From positions 1,099,702 through 1,163,701 of the forward strand of contig NZ_CP028940.1 in the NCBI RefSeq assembly GCF_013307205.1: a DNA stretch of 64,000 nt, written 5' to 3'. This document shows positions 18,870 through 28,632 of this stretch, piece after piece. The position numbers and the translations under genes were made by a program. Under the pieces are notes generated by a model. That model was not told the DNA's origin. It saw only the letters and a list, made by a program, of their open reading frames with translations, and searched no databases. The stretch's first letter is position 1, and every line of letters starts with the position of its first letter. This DNA is from Polynucleobacter arcticus. GTDB lineage: Bacteria > Pseudomonadota > Gammaproteobacteria > Burkholderiales > Burkholderiaceae.

Positions 18870-20228
18870 TCAAGTTTCGGCTATTAGGTCATGCCCTTGG
18901 GAGCTAATCACCATCACTTTGATGATTTCACCAGCACGGAAGCGCTTAGATGGCTTGCTTGGGGGTAAAACCCGCACTAAACCATCTATTTCAGGGGCAT
19001 CACCAGTAGTTCGACCAATACCACCAGATTCGTCTACTCGATCAATCAGAACCTGAATGCGTTTACCGACCTTTTTAGCCAGTCGCTTGACCGAAATTTC
19101 CTCTGCCTTGGCCATAAAGCGTGCGCGACGCTCTTCACGAATCTCAATTGGTACGGGATTGTCTAGTGCATTAGCTGTTGCCCCATCAACGGGCGAGTAA
19201 GCAAAACAGCCAGCACGGTCAATCTGGGCCTCATCTAGGAAATCCAGCAGATACTGAAATTCTTCCTCGGTCTCCCCAGGAAACCCTGCGATAAAAGTAC
19301 TTCGAATGACTAAGTCTGGACATGCTGCGCGCCAAGCTTGAATGCGTTCCAAATTTTTCTCACCACTCGCAGGACGCTTCATGCGCTTGAGCACATCAGG
19401 ATGGGCATGCTGCAATGGAATATCTAAATAAGGCAATACTCCGAAACCGTACTCAGAAAACTCTGCCATCAAGGGCAAAATGTCATCCACATGAGGATAG
19501 GGATAAACATAATGCAGGCGTACCCAGGCTTGATGCTCTCGTGCAATAAGATTTAGCGCGTTTACCAAGTCAAACATCCGAGTCTTCACAGGCTTGCCAT
19601 CCCAAAAGCCGGTACGGTATTGAACGTCAACGCCATAGGCACTCGTATCTTGCGAAACAACCAGCAATTCTTTCACGCCTGACTCAAATAATCGTTTGGC
19701 CTCAAGCAGCACCTCTCCGATTGGTCGGGAGACTAAATCGCCACGCATGCTCGGAATAATGCAAAAAGTGCAGCGGTGATTGCAGCCCTCAGAGATTTTT
19801 AAATACGCATAATGCTTTGGCGTTAACTTCACACCAATTGGTGGGAGTAGATCCGTAAAAGGATCATGTGGCTTAGGTAGATGCAAATGAATAGCCTGCA
19901 TCACCTCTTCTGTAGCATGCGGGCCAGTAACTGCCAAGACTTTTGGATGAATACTCTGAATGAGATCACTGCCATCCGCATTTTTACGGGCACCCAGACA
20001 ACCGGTCACAATTACCTTGCCGTTCGCTGAAAGCGCCTCACCAATCGCCGCTAGGCTCTCCTCAACTGCAGAATCAATAAAGCCGCAAGTGTTCACCACC
20101 ACGAGATCTGCACCAGCGTAATCTTTAGCCGTCTCATAGCCCTCGGCACTCAATTGAGTCAGAATCAATTCAGAGTCAACCAATGCCTTGGGACAACCCA
20201 AGGAAACAAAACCTACTTTTCCAGCCAC
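18870..20228 (-). CDS. rimO: Ribosomal protein S12 methylthiotransferase RimO
   Basis: A 452-residue radical-SAM enzyme that methylthiolates the conserved aspartate of ribosomal protein S12. The N-terminal MTTase domain holds the auxiliary cluster ligands Cys12, Cys48 and Cys77; the radical-SAM CxxxCxxC is Cys149, Cys153 and Cys156 (CNHRCTFC); a TRAM domain closes the protein. The start [16 protein letters not shown] is typical of RimO rather than MiaB. The start is 2 bases from the phaR stop, so translation is probably coupled, placing a ribosome-modification gene inside the PHA gene series. Confidence 0.95.
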   Translation of the reverse strand: MAGKVGFVSLGCPKALVDSELILTQLSAEGYETAKDYAGADLVVVNTCGFIDSAVEESLAAIGEALSANGKVIVTGCLGARKNADGSDLIQSIHPKVLAVTGPHATEEVMQAIHLHLPKPHDPFTDLLPPIGVKLTPKHYAYLKISEGCNHRCTFCIIPSMRGDLVSRPIGEVLLEAKRLFESGVKELLVVSQDTSAYGVDVQYRTGFWDGKPVKTRMFDLVNALNLIAREHQAWVRLHYVYPYPHVDDILPLMAEFSEYGFGVLPYLDIPLQHAHPDVLKRMKRPASGEKNLERIQAWRAACPDLVIRSTFIAGFPGETEEEFQYLLDFLDEAQIDRAGCFAYSPVDGATANALDNPVPIEIREERRARFMAKAEEISVKRLAKKVGKRIQVLIDRVDESGGIGRTTGDAPEIDGLVRVLPPSKPSKRFRAGEIIKVMVISSQGHDLIAET

Positions 20229-20230
20229 GA

Positions 20231-20791
20231 CTATTCTTTTTCTGTTTTATTGGCTTGCGCCGGGAACGGGAAGCCGCTAAATATTGCCGGGGAATTTTGC
20301 ATTTGCTCCTGCATCTTCACAAACAAATCTTTACTTTGCTCCATATAGCTACCCATCAAGCCTTGCATCATCGGGTTTTGGAGGTTCAGCATATTGGCCC
20401 AAGCTTCTGGCGTACTTCCTGAACCCAAACCTTGAGTTTGGTCACCAAGCTTATTGTGAATATCCACAAACGATTGCATGGTCTTTTCTAGATAGTTACC
20501 CATCAGACCCTGCATCGAGTTTCCGTAAAAGCGAATAATTTGAGACAGCATTTGAGTAGAAAAAACAGGCGCTCCACCCGCCTCTTCTTCCAAAATAATT
20601 TGCAGCAAAATATTGCGAGTTAAGTCATCCTCAGTTTTTGCATCGACAACGCTAAAAGTATCTCCTGCCATCACTAAATTCTTGATGTCGACTAAGGTCA
20701 CATAGGTACTGGTTTGGGTATCGTACAAACGCCGATTCGGATACTTCTTAATCAAGCGACTATCGCTGGTTTTTTTGGAGCGTGTGACCAT
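20231..20791 (-). CDS. phaR: Polyhydroxyalkanoate synthesis repressor PhaR
   Basis: A 186-residue DNA-binding regulator that senses PHA granules and represses phasin and its own genes. The N-terminal DNA-binding domain is recognisable from [20 protein letters not shown] (residues about 13-32) and [19 protein letters not shown]. The C-terminal half contains two similar segments, [18 protein letters not shown] and [15 protein letters not shown], which may form a repeated amphipathic surface for PHA or phasin contact. phaB lies 117 bases upstream and rimO 2 bases downstream. Confidence 0.93.
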   Translation of the reverse strand: MVTRSKKTSDSRLIKKYPNRRLYDTQTSTYVTLVDIKNLVMAGDTFSVVDAKTEDDLTRNILLQIILEEEAGGAPVFSTQMLSQIIRFYGNSMQGLMGNYLEKTMQSFVDIHNKLGDQTQGLGSGSTPEAWANMLNLQNPMMQGLMGSYMEQSKDLFVKMQEQMQNSPAIFSGFPFPAQANKTEKE

Positions 20792-20908
20792 GTAATTTTC
20801 CTAAATTCAATACCGCAATGCAACATCGGCATAGTTTATCCCTAGATTTGAGCTAAAGGTAAAAAATGCCGACGAGGATGGCTTAGTTAATACATTAATT
20901 GGGTTGAT

Positions 20909-21649
20909 TTAACCCGTATGCAGACCGCCATTTAATGAAAAGTCTGCCCCAGTGGCATAACCGCCATCATCTGAAGCTATCCAACAACAAATAGAAGCGA
21001 TTTCCTCAGGGGTACCAAGGCGCTTGACTGGAATGCCAGACACAATCTTCTCAAGAACATCCTCACGAATCGCCCGAACCATATCAGTGCCAATATATCC
21101 AGGGGAAACCGTATTGACCGTAACGCCTTTAGAGGCTAATTCTTGTGACAAGGCCATCGTAAAACCATGTAAACCCGCTTTAGCTGTGGAGTAGTTGGAT
21201 TGTCCAAACTGACCTTTTTGACCATTTACTGAAGAGATATTGATAATACGACCCCATCCGTTATCAGCCATACCATCGACCACTTGCTTGGTCACATTAA
21301 ATAATGAATTGAGGTTGGTATCAATTACCGCCTTCCAGGCCTCTGGAGTCATTTTACGAAAAACGCTGTCTTTAGTAATGCCGGCATTGTTAACCAGCAC
21401 ATCGACACGCCCTACTTCAGCCTTGACTTTATCAAAGGCAGCAACGGTGCTATCCCAATCGGAAACATTTCCCTCCGAGGCGATAAAGTCATAGCCCAAG
21501 ACTTTCTGCTCACCAATCCAGCGATCCTTTCGCGGAGAATTCGGGCCACAACCAGCGATGACTTTAAAACCATCTTTAGCCAGACGCTGACAAATAGCGG
21601 TACCGATTCCACCCATACCACCGGTGACATATGCAATCTTTTGTGACAT
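20909..21649 (-). CDS. phaB: Acetoacetyl-CoA reductase (NADPH), PhaB
   Basis: Second step of PHB synthesis: acetoacetyl-CoA to (R)-3-hydroxybutyryl-CoA. A 246-residue short-chain dehydrogenase with the cofactor loop GGMGGIG (about 10-16), NNAG (87-90) and catalytic Ser140, Tyr153 and Lys157. The segment GCGPNSPRKDRW is characteristic of PhaB proteins and fits NADPH use. It lies 20 bases downstream of phaC and upstream of phaR, the normal gene order of a class I cluster except that the thiolase is displaced to beyond rimO. Confidence 0.95.
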   Translation of the reverse strand: MSQKIAYVTGGMGGIGTAICQRLAKDGFKVIAGCGPNSPRKDRWIGEQKVLGYDFIASEGNVSDWDSTVAAFDKVKAEVGRVDVLVNNAGITKDSVFRKMTPEAWKAVIDTNLNSLFNVTKQVVDGMADNGWGRIINISSVNGQKGQFGQSNYSTAKAGLHGFTMALSQELASKGVTVNTVSPGYIGTDMVRAIREDVLEKIVSGIPVKRLGTPEEIASICCWIASDDGGYATGADFSLNGGLHTG

Positions 21650-21669
21650 GTATTCCCCTTTTGAAAATA

Positions 21670-23304
21670 TTATTGAGCAGCTGTACTAATTTTTTCTTTC
21701 ACGTACTTACCAGGCGCTGCCTCTAGTTTTTTGTACTGCTTGTTACCAAACGTTTTACTAGCTTTTATCTTCTTACCGCCGAATTGCCCTAACCACTGTG
21801 CGTAGTCAGGCCACCAGCTACCTTTGATGTCCTTAGCTCCTGATAACCACGCATCAGCAGTTTTGGCCAGTTTGTTGTTTTCAAAATAATGACGTTTATT
21901 TTTTACTGGCGGATTAATCACGCCCGCAATATGACCAGAAGCCCCTAAGACAAATCGATTCTTACCCTTGAGGAGTTGAGTAGATTCATAGGCAGACTTC
22001 CAGGGAACAATATGATCATCATGCGACGCATAAATATAGGCAGGGACAGTAATCTTGCCAAGATCTACCTTTTCACCACACATAGTGAGTTTGCCTGGCT
22101 TAATTAACTCATTTTGCAAATAGGTATGGCGCAAGTACCAGCAATACATAGGTCCCGGCAAATTAGTCGAGTCACCATTCCAATACAGGAGGTCAAATGG
22201 TGGCGGTGAATTTCCCTTGAGATAGTTCTCTACTACATAATTCCATACCAAATCATTGGGGCGTAAGAAGGAGAATGTATTGCCTAAGTCAAGACCTGAC
22301 ATCATGCCGTAATTCCCGCCCTCTCCACCTATGGTGCTCTCGCGAAGCTTGACCATGCTTTCGTCGATAAAGACATCCAAGATACCGCTATCACTAAAAT
22401 CCAGCAAAGTTGTGAGCAAGGTTAAGCAAGCAACATAATCTTTTTTGCGTGCGGCCAAAACTGCCAATGCGCTAGAAGTTAATGTGCCGCCAACACAAAA
22501 ACCCAGTATATTAATCTGCTCTGTTCCGCCGATATCCCTGGCGACCTCAATCGCCTTGATGACGCCATCGCCAACATAGTCATCCCAAGTGACCTGAGAC
22601 ATAGTGACATCTGGATTTTTCCAAGAGACTAAGAAAACGGTATGCCCTTGCTCAACCATATAACGTACAAGCGAGTTATCCGGCTGCAAATCTAAAATGT
22701 AATATTTATTAATACAAGGCGGCACCATTAGATAAGGACGCTCGTACACTGTCTCGGTTAAAGGGGTGTATTGAATCAACTCAAAAAGCGCGTTACGAAA
22801 CACGACCTGGCCTTCAGTAGTGGCAATATTTTTACCTACTTCAAAAGCACTTTCATCCGTTTGGGATACTTTGCCTTTTTTTAAATCACCCAACAGGTTG
22901 ACGATTCCATTTTGAATCGATTGACCCTGAGAGCTAATAATATTTTCCAGAACTTCTGGATTAGTTGCGATAAAGTTAGATGGTGAAAAAGCGTCGATCA
23001 TTTGTTCGGTAGTGAACAAAATTTTAACTTTTGTCTTTTCATCAGCCTCTACTGCTTTAGCCAGTGCTAACAAATGCTTTGAGTTCAGCAAGTAGGTTGC
23101 TGCAATCATCTTGCTCCAAGAAGAATGCCAAGCCTTACCTGAGAAGCGACGATCTTTTACTTCAATTTCTTCAGGATTCGTTGCTAGATGCGCAAACTCA
23201 GCGAAATATTCTTTTTGAATTTCTGACAAACGCTCTGGGGGAATTAGCGCCATATGGTGCGGTGCCAGGGATGGCGCAACACCTGTATTCATACCTGCGA
23301 ACAT
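21670..23304 (-). CDS. phaC: Class I polyhydroxyalkanoate synthase PhaC
   Basis: Polymerises (R)-3-hydroxyacyl-CoA into PHA at the granule surface. The 544-residue alpha/beta-hydrolase has the lipase-like box GFCVGG with nucleophile Cys270, Asp430 (ASHDDHIVPW) and His458 (GASGHIAGVINP), spaced within one residue of the C. necator triad. The N-terminal region before residue 50 is shorter than in C. necator. The 108-base gap upstream contains an AGGGTTA/TAACCCT inverted repeat (23353-23373) with a 7-base loop and probably the cluster promoter. No phaE or phaR-subunit partner is present, as expected for class I. Confidence 0.96.
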   Translation of the reverse strand: MFAGMNTGVAPSLAPHHMALIPPERLSEIQKEYFAEFAHLATNPEEIEVKDRRFSGKAWHSSWSKMIAATYLLNSKHLLALAKAVEADEKTKVKILFTTEQMIDAFSPSNFIATNPEVLENIISSQGQSIQNGIVNLLGDLKKGKVSQTDESAFEVGKNIATTEGQVVFRNALFELIQYTPLTETVYERPYLMVPPCINKYYILDLQPDNSLVRYMVEQGHTVFLVSWKNPDVTMSQVTWDDYVGDGVIKAIEVARDIGGTEQINILGFCVGGTLTSSALAVLAARKKDYVACLTLLTTLLDFSDSGILDVFIDESMVKLRESTIGGEGGNYGMMSGLDLGNTFSFLRPNDLVWNYVVENYLKGNSPPPFDLLYWNGDSTNLPGPMYCWYLRHTYLQNELIKPGKLTMCGEKVDLGKITVPAYIYASHDDHIVPWKSAYESTQLLKGKNRFVLGASGHIAGVINPPVKNKRHYFENNKLAKTADAWLSGAKDIKGSWWPDYAQWLGQFGGKKIKASKTFGNKQYKKLEAAPGKYVKEKISTAAQ

Positions 23305-23412
23305 AATGATCCCGTCAATTGATTAAGACCATTCTCCATCTATCAGGCTATAAGGGTTATACGCACTAACCCTAGCCCTAAAGCTAATCAGGTTCTTACG
23401 CCATGATTAGAT

Positions 23413-24186
23413 CTATGCAGAAATCCAAATCAAAGAAGCGAAACGCCCTGTTTGCTTATCGCGTCGATAGGAGAAAAATTGATCTGGATCGCTAAAGGTG
23501 CAGTAGTCGCCACCGCCAATCTGCGCAATACCCAAAGAATCGAGGCGATCCCGAGCCAAAAGATAAAGGTCGGCTAAGTATTTGCCTGGCTGACCGCTGA
23601 TGGGGGTAAATGCCCTTGATAGGATGGATTGAGGCTGTTCCGAGAAAGCTTGTAGTACATCCTCGCCCACCTCAAAATGCGTGGGCCCAATTGCTGGACC
23701 CATCCAAGCTGAAATATCTTGTGGGGCCAGCTTGGGAGAGATCTCACGCATTGCTTTAACAGTCTGCTCCAAAACTCCCCCACTCAGACCTCGCCAGCCA
23801 GCATGTGCCGCACCAATGACATCGCCATTGTTGCTTGCAAACAATACCGGCATGCAATCTGCGGTCAGAACCACTAATACTTCATTGGGAATGTTGGTCA
23901 CCGAGGCGTCAGCCTCAAAGGGCCCAGCACCCATTGAATGCCTTAAGGCCGGAGTACTGACGTTGATACCGTGAATCTGCCTTAACCAAAGAGGCTCAGA
24001 TGGAATAGCTGTCCGCAAGATGCTCCGATTTTGCAAGACAGAGCTCGGATCATCGCCGGCATTTAAGCCCAAATTCAGGCTGTTAAAGGGCTCTTGGCTC
24101 ACTCCGCCCAATCTCGTTGTGCAGAAGGCTTGAATTGACGGGGCCGTGACCCAACCCGGCTGAATCTTTTTACTGGCGCTGGTCAT
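23413..24186 (-). CDS. pgeF: Peptidoglycan editing factor / YfiH-type polyphenol oxidase family protein
   Basis: A 257-residue Cu/Zn protein of the YfiH (laccase-domain) family. Members have been assigned purine nucleoside phosphorylase or polyphenol oxidase activity in vitro and, in E. coli, correction of misincorporated L-Ser in peptidoglycan precursors. The metal ligands are His72 (RQIHG), Cys111 (TADCMPV) and His128 (GAAHAGWRG). The start overlaps the end of rluD by 17 bases, so the two are translationally coupled; this rluD-yfiH pairing is common in proteobacteria. phaC follows after 108 bases. Confidence 0.88.
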   Translation of the reverse strand: MTSASKKIQPGWVTAPSIQAFCTTRLGGVSQEPFNSLNLGLNAGDDPSSVLQNRSILRTAIPSEPLWLRQIHGINVSTPALRHSMGAGPFEADASVTNIPNEVLVVLTADCMPVLFASNNGDVIGAAHAGWRGLSGGVLEQTVKAMREISPKLAPQDISAWMGPAIGPTHFEVGEDVLQAFSEQPQSILSRAFTPISGQPGKYLADLYLLARDRLDSLGIAQIGGGDYCTFSDPDQFFSYRRDKQTGRFASLIWISA

Positions 24187-25210
24187 TTTTAATGGAGGCC
24201 AATAAAGCCTCCTCCCGAGGCAGATCCAGCTCGCTCATCCCCACTGTAGGCAGTAAATCCATTAAATCTTGTGGGGGCAATCTAAACCAGGTCATGATCT
24301 CTTGAGTGGCAGGATGTTGCAAACTCAGGGCAAAGGCATGTAGCGCTTGACGATGAAAAGGGAGGGTCTTAGCGACGCCCGGAGTCCTTTTGCGATAGAC
24401 GGGATCGCCCAGCAAGGGAAATCCGAGAGACTCAAGATGAACTCGAATTTGGTGGGTACGCCCGGTTTCTAAGCGGCACTCCAGTAAAGCTACGGGACTT
24501 TCAGCGAATAGGCCTTTGGCAAGACGACGAAATAAGGTAGCAGCAGGCTTACCTTGAGTAGATCCGGCAGCCATTTTTAAGCGATCTCGCTGGTCGCGAC
24601 CAACGGTTGCAAGAACCTTGCCTTGAGAGGGAGCATCGCCCCATACCCACGATAGATAACGACGGCCAACAGTACGTTCTTGTAACTGCCTAACCAAGGA
24701 CGTTTGGGCGATATCGGTTCGAGCAACCACCATCAATCCAGAGGTATCTTTATCCAGACGATGCACAATCCCCGCCCTAGGCAGTAGCTTTAGCTCCGGA
24801 AATCGATATAACAAGCCGTTGAGTAGTGTTCCAGTCCAATTGCCTGCTGCGGGATGAACCACCAATCCAGCAGGCTTATTAACCACAATAATTGTGTCGT
24901 CCTCGTAGACCACGTCCAAAGGGATGTTTTCGGGGGCAAAAGCAAACTGTTCGGGCATTTCTTGAGGAAATACCTTGATACTCTCGCTCCCACGCAGCAA
25001 ATGGCGAACTTTGGTGACCTTTCCATCAACAGTAACAGCACCAGCCTCCACCCAGGCCTTAAGCCGGTTCCGTGAATAATCGGGTAAAGCACCCCCTAAA
25101 AATTTGTCCAAACGCTCGCCGCTCACATCATCGGGAACTTCTAGGGCTATGAAATCCTCTTCATCGATATAATCGGTGGGATTCGAATCGGGAGTATGCG
25201 GCAATGCCAC
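24170..25210 (-). CDS. rluD: 23S rRNA pseudouridine synthase RluD
   Basis: A 346-residue RluA-family pseudouridine synthase. An S4 RNA-binding domain (ERLDKFLGGALPDYSRNRLKAW with one substitution pattern typical of RluD, residues about 32-80) precedes the catalytic domain with Asp153 in HRLDKDTSGL. Family knowledge predicts modification of 23S rRNA U1911/1915/1917. It is divergent from bamD with a 20-bp gap, mirroring the E. coli rluD/bamD arrangement, and its end overlaps pgeF. Confidence 0.92.
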   Translation of the reverse strand: MALPHTPDSNPTDYIDEEDFIALEVPDDVSGERLDKFLGGALPDYSRNRLKAWVEAGAVTVDGKVTKVRHLLRGSESIKVFPQEMPEQFAFAPENIPLDVVYEDDTIIVVNKPAGLVVHPAAGNWTGTLLNGLLYRFPELKLLPRAGIVHRLDKDTSGLMVVARTDIAQTSLVRQLQERTVGRRYLSWVWGDAPSQGKVLATVGRDQRDRLKMAAGSTQGKPAATLFRRLAKGLFAESPVALLECRLETGRTHQIRVHLESLGFPLLGDPVYRKRTPGVAKTLPFHRQALHAFALSLQHPATQEIMTWFRLPPQDLMDLLPTVGMSELDLPREEALLASIKNDQRQ

Positions 25211-25230
25211 GCTTAAAGAGCCTTTTAGTT

Positions 25231-26103
25231 ATGTCGGACGTTATTACAGACGCCAGTTTAAGGCTTGCTGCCAAACTTGGGCTATCTTCTAGAAAATCCC
25301 TCGTCAATCTGATTGCCGGCACAAGTGTCGCCTGCCTCATACTCAGTGGTTGTGCTGGTAGCGATGGCCAAAAAGACGATACCGATATTTGGTCAGAAAC
25401 CAAGCTGTACTCAGAAGCAAATGCCAAACTTAATGATGGTGATTTTGCAAAGTGCGGTAAATACTTTGAGAAACTAGAAGGTCGCTTTCCCTTCGGACCT
25501 TACTCGCAACAAGCACAAATTAATGCGGCTTATTGTTACTGGAAAGCACAAGAGCAAGCTCAAGCGCAAATTGCGATTGATCGCTTCATTAAACTCCATC
25601 AAGGAAGTCCTAGTTTAGATTATGGCTACTACCTCAAAGGTCTCATTAGCTTTAATGATGATTTAGGTTGGCTTGGTAAATTTACAGGCCAAGATCTCAG
25701 CGAGAGAGATCCAAAGGCAGCTAAAGAAGCTTTTGAATCTTTTAAAGTAGTGGTTGAACGTTTCCCCGATAGTAAATATGCGCCGGATTCTTTGGATCGC
25801 ATGCGCTATATTGTCAACTCACTGGCTGAGGCAGATGTGATTGTTGCCCGTTTCTACTATCAGCGTGGCGCTTACCTAGCGTCCGCTAATCGAGCGCAAA
25901 TGGTAATTCGTGATTATGATCGTGCGCCAGCAGTTGAAGAGGCACTCTACTTATTAGTGAAATCCTACGAAAAGCTTGGCATGGTTGATCTGAGCAATGA
26001 CTCAGCACGGGTCTTCAAATTGAACTTCCCTGATAGCCAAATGTTAGTGACTGGCCAACGCGTTCAAAAAGAGCGTCGCTGGTGGCAAATCTGGAATAAG
26101 TAA
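25231..26103 (+). CDS. bamD: Outer membrane assembly lipoprotein BamD
   Basis: Essential lipoprotein of the BAM complex that inserts outer-membrane proteins. The lipobox LSGC places the lipidated Cys at residue 41 when the ATG at 25231 is used; an ATG at 25204 in the same frame would overlap rluD and lengthen an already long signal region. After the lipid anchor come five TPR repeats (YSEANAKLNDGDFAKCGKYF, QAQINAAYCYWKAQEQAQAQ and so on) typical of BamD. The mature domain matches the expected size. Divergent rluD upstream supports the assignment. Confidence 0.92.
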   Translation: MSDVITDASLRLAAKLGLSSRKSLVNLIAGTSVACLILSGCAGSDGQKDDTDIWSETKLYSEANAKLNDGDFAKCGKYFEKLEGRFPFGPYSQQAQINAAYCYWKAQEQAQAQIAIDRFIKLHQGSPSLDYGYYLKGLISFNDDLGWLGKFTGQDLSERDPKAAKEAFESFKVVVERFPDSKYAPDSLDRMRYIVNSLAEADVIVARFYYQRGAYLASANRAQMVIRDYDRAPAVEEALYLLVKSYEKLGMVDLSNDSARVFKLNFPDSQMLVTGQRVQKERRWWQIWNK

Positions 26104-26113
26104 TGCGCTCCCC

Positions 26114-26141
26114 AGTAATCAAGTTGCCCTACTTGATTACT
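26114..26141. terminator. Hairpin between convergent bamD and alr
   Basis: An 11-bp perfect inverted repeat, AGTAATCAAGT and ACTTGATTACT, with a 6-base loop. It begins 10 bases after the bamD stop and overlaps the last codons of alr. There is no T run on either strand, so it may be a weak bidirectional terminator or a 3'-end stabiliser. Confidence 0.4.
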
Positions 26142-27253
26142 ACCGGCACCCTTTGCGCCAAAGCGCAAATGAGCTCATAGCCAATGGTTCCGCTCATTTG
26201 GGCCACATCATCTACTGGCACCTCACTACCCCATAGTTCGACGATACTGCCAATTTTTGCATTGGGCGCGCCTCGCAAATCAATAGTCAACATATCCATC
26301 GATACTTGACCAACGATTGGACAAATCACGCCGCCGCCCTGAGCATCGGCAGCTTCAACCCACACTGGCGTTCCATCCCCAGCATGACGGGGATACCCAT
26401 CAGCATATCCACAGGCAATCACACCGATCAACATATCTTCCGGTGCTTGATAGCGGCCACCGTAACCTACGTGATCACCTTTTTTCAACTCCTGAATATC
26501 AATAATTTCACTGCGTAATTGCATAACAGGATGAAAGTCAGAGCGCACAATGTCAGCATGAACTCCAGTAGGCGAAACGCCGTACAACAGAATTCCGGGG
26601 CGAACCCAATCGCCTAAGGCATTACGGTGCCAAAGGATTGCCGCGGAGTTGGCTAGGGAACATGGTGCATCTAAACCAGTAGTGACTTTCTCAAAACACT
26701 CCATTTGCTCACCAACGGAGGGCGATCGCTCGACTTGATCCGCGTTAGCAAAGTGGGTCATGTGATGCAGGCGATAACCAGCGGCGTGCAAGCGATGAAA
26801 AGCTGCGCGGTATTGCTCAGGCTTAAAACCGAGGCGATTCATACCAGAATTCAATTTCAAGAAAACATTGATTTGCTGGTTCGAGCGGTTCTGAAAGGAC
26901 TCGAGCCACTCTAGCTGTTTTTGACTATGAATAACCAAGTCACATTTGAGCTTAACGGCTAATTCAAGCTCTTGTTCGCTAAAAAGTCCTTCTAGCAACA
27001 AAATACGCCCACCCCAAGCATGGTCTCTCAACCATTGTGCATCTGCAATATCCAGAAGTGCAAAACCATCAGTAGATTCAAGACCCTGCAAAACTGCACC
27101 TAAGGTATGGCCATAGGCCTTCGCCTTTACAACCGACCAAATCTTGGATTCCGGGGCAAGCTCACGAATACGGCCTAAGTTATGACGAAAGGCGTCTGTG
27201 TGTATAGTTGCGATGATTGGTCTATTAATCAAGCGATTTACTAATGTGCTCAT
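26129..27253 (-). CDS. alr: Alanine racemase
   Basis: PLP-dependent interconversion of L- and D-alanine for peptidoglycan. The 374-residue protein has the PLP lysine Lys43 in VVKAKAYGH and the second-domain catalytic tyrosine segment HVGYGGRYQ. The frame extends to an ATG at 27271, but GGAGGGG (27258-27264 on the minus strand) is placed exactly to serve the ATG at 27253, which is therefore preferred. It is divergent from lplT with a 50-bp gap and convergent with bamD. Confidence 0.95.
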   Translation of the reverse strand: MSTLVNRLINRPIIATIHTDAFRHNLGRIRELAPESKIWSVVKAKAYGHTLGAVLQGLESTDGFALLDIADAQWLRDHAWGGRILLLEGLFSEQELELAVKLKCDLVIHSQKQLEWLESFQNRSNQQINVFLKLNSGMNRLGFKPEQYRAAFHRLHAAGYRLHHMTHFANADQVERSPSVGEQMECFEKVTTGLDAPCSLANSAAILWHRNALGDWVRPGILLYGVSPTGVHADIVRSDFHPVMQLRSEIIDIQELKKGDHVGYGGRYQAPEDMLIGVIACGYADGYPRHAGDGTPVWVEAADAQGGGVICPIVGQVSMDMLTIDLRGAPNAKIGSIVELWGSEVPVDDVAQMSGTIGYELICALAQRVPVVIK

Positions 27254-27303
27254 ATTCACCCCTCCTTTCATGCTTTAATAACATTCATGACTAGATTGTA
27301 CGA

Positions 27304-28623
27304 ATGAACCGCAGTTTTTACACCATTATGGCGGCGCAATTTTTTTCGTCGCTTGCTGATAATGCATTGCTGATTGCAGCGATTGCCCTCTTGGTCCAGC
27401 TCGAAGCTCCGGCCTGGATGACTCCTTTACTCAAATTGTTCTTCGTTCTCTCATATGTTGTCTTAGCAGCCTTTGTGGGGGCCTTTGCAGACTCCCGCCC
27501 TAAAGGTAATGTCATGTTCATTACCAATACGATTAAATTCGTTGGCTGCGTAGTGATGCTCTTTGGAAGCCACCCTTTGCTGGCCTATGCGATCGTGGGT
27601 TTAGGCGCAGCCGCCTACTCTCCAGCTAAATACGGCATCTTGACAGAATTACTCCCCCCGGAAAAACTGGTAGCAGCTAACGGCTGGATTGAAGGGCTGA
27701 CTGTAGGCTCAATCATTATGGGCACCGTACTTGGTGGCGTTTTGATTAGCAAGTCGGTTTCTCAAAGTCTGCTGGGGCTGGATATGCCCATCCTTGAGAC
27801 TAATATAGACACTGCAGCAGAATCGGCCATTTTGATCATCATGATGATTTACGTGCTTGCGGCACTGATTAATCTTCGCATTCCAGATACTGGAGCGCGA
27901 TATGAGTCACAAAAGACCAACCCAATTGAGTTGATAAAAGACTTTTCGCATTGCTTTACGACGCTTTGGAACGATAGGCTTGGTCAGATTTCACTTGCAG
28001 TGACCACCTTGTTTTGGGGTGCCGGTGCCACGTTGCAATTTATTGTGATTAAGTGGGCTCAGGTGTCCTTGCACATGACCCTATCCCAAGGGGCCATTCT
28101 GCAAGCAATCTCCGCTTTTGGTGTTGCGGGTGGGGCCGTTTATGCAGCTTGCCGCATTCCTCTTCGCAGTTCGCTCAAAGTGCTCCCATACGGTATTGCT
28201 ATGGGTTTAGTGGTCTGTGTAATGGCTGTATACAACTCCGATATGCTACCAAATACAACGATTTTCTCTATTGCCGGTTTTGACATCTCGCTCAATTTAT
28301 TGCCGGCGTACTTCTTACTTATTTTGGTTGGCTGGTTAGCAGGTTATTTTGTGGTGCCAATGAATGCACTACTGCAACATCGTGGCCATGTACTCATGTC
28401 TGCCGGACACTCTATTGCAGTGCAAAACTTCAATGAAAATATTTCTGTGTTGATGATGCTCTTAATCTACTCTGGATTAATTTGGCTTGATGCGCCAATT
28501 CAAGGAGTCATCATTGGCTTTGGTGTAGCAGTTAGCATCATCATGTGGCTGGTTATTAAGCGCCATACCGCCAATCAAGCTGAGTATGACTCAATGCACC
28601 TGATTGGTGAGCACAAACACTAA
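27304..28623 (+). CDS. lplT: Lysophospholipid transporter LplT (MFS)
   Basis: A 439-residue major-facilitator protein with about 12 predicted transmembrane segments. It begins MNRSFYTIMAAQFFSSLADNALLIAAIALL, which matches LplT proteins that flip lysophosphatidylethanolamine into the cytoplasm for re-acylation. In E. coli the acyltransferase gene aas follows; here the next gene is unrelated and on the other strand, so the acyltransferase is elsewhere or absent. The gene is divergent from alr and convergent with the holD-like gene (9 bp apart). Confidence 0.88.
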   Translation: MNRSFYTIMAAQFFSSLADNALLIAAIALLVQLEAPAWMTPLLKLFFVLSYVVLAAFVGAFADSRPKGNVMFITNTIKFVGCVVMLFGSHPLLAYAIVGLGAAAYSPAKYGILTELLPPEKLVAANGWIEGLTVGSIIMGTVLGGVLISKSVSQSLLGLDMPILETNIDTAAESAILIIMMIYVLAALINLRIPDTGARYESQKTNPIELIKDFSHCFTTLWNDRLGQISLAVTTLFWGAGATLQFIVIKWAQVSLHMTLSQGAILQAISAFGVAGGAVYAACRIPLRSSLKVLPYGIAMGLVVCVMAVYNSDMLPNTTIFSIAGFDISLNLLPAYFLLILVGWLAGYFVVPMNALLQHRGHVLMSAGHSIAVQNFNENISVLMMLLIYSGLIWLDAPIQGVIIGFGVAVSIIMWLVIKRHTANQAEYDSMHLIGEHKH

Positions 28624-28632
28624 ACTGTAGGC

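Noticed and set aside
20820..20880. TCGGCAT/ATGCCGA inverted repeat upstream of phaR as a PhaR operator
   Set aside because: The arms are about 35 bases apart and do not match a PhaR site I can name.
20904..20926. GGGTT/AACCC hairpin at the phaB stop
   Set aside because: Five-base-pair stem with no T run on the transcribed strand; too weak to call a terminator.
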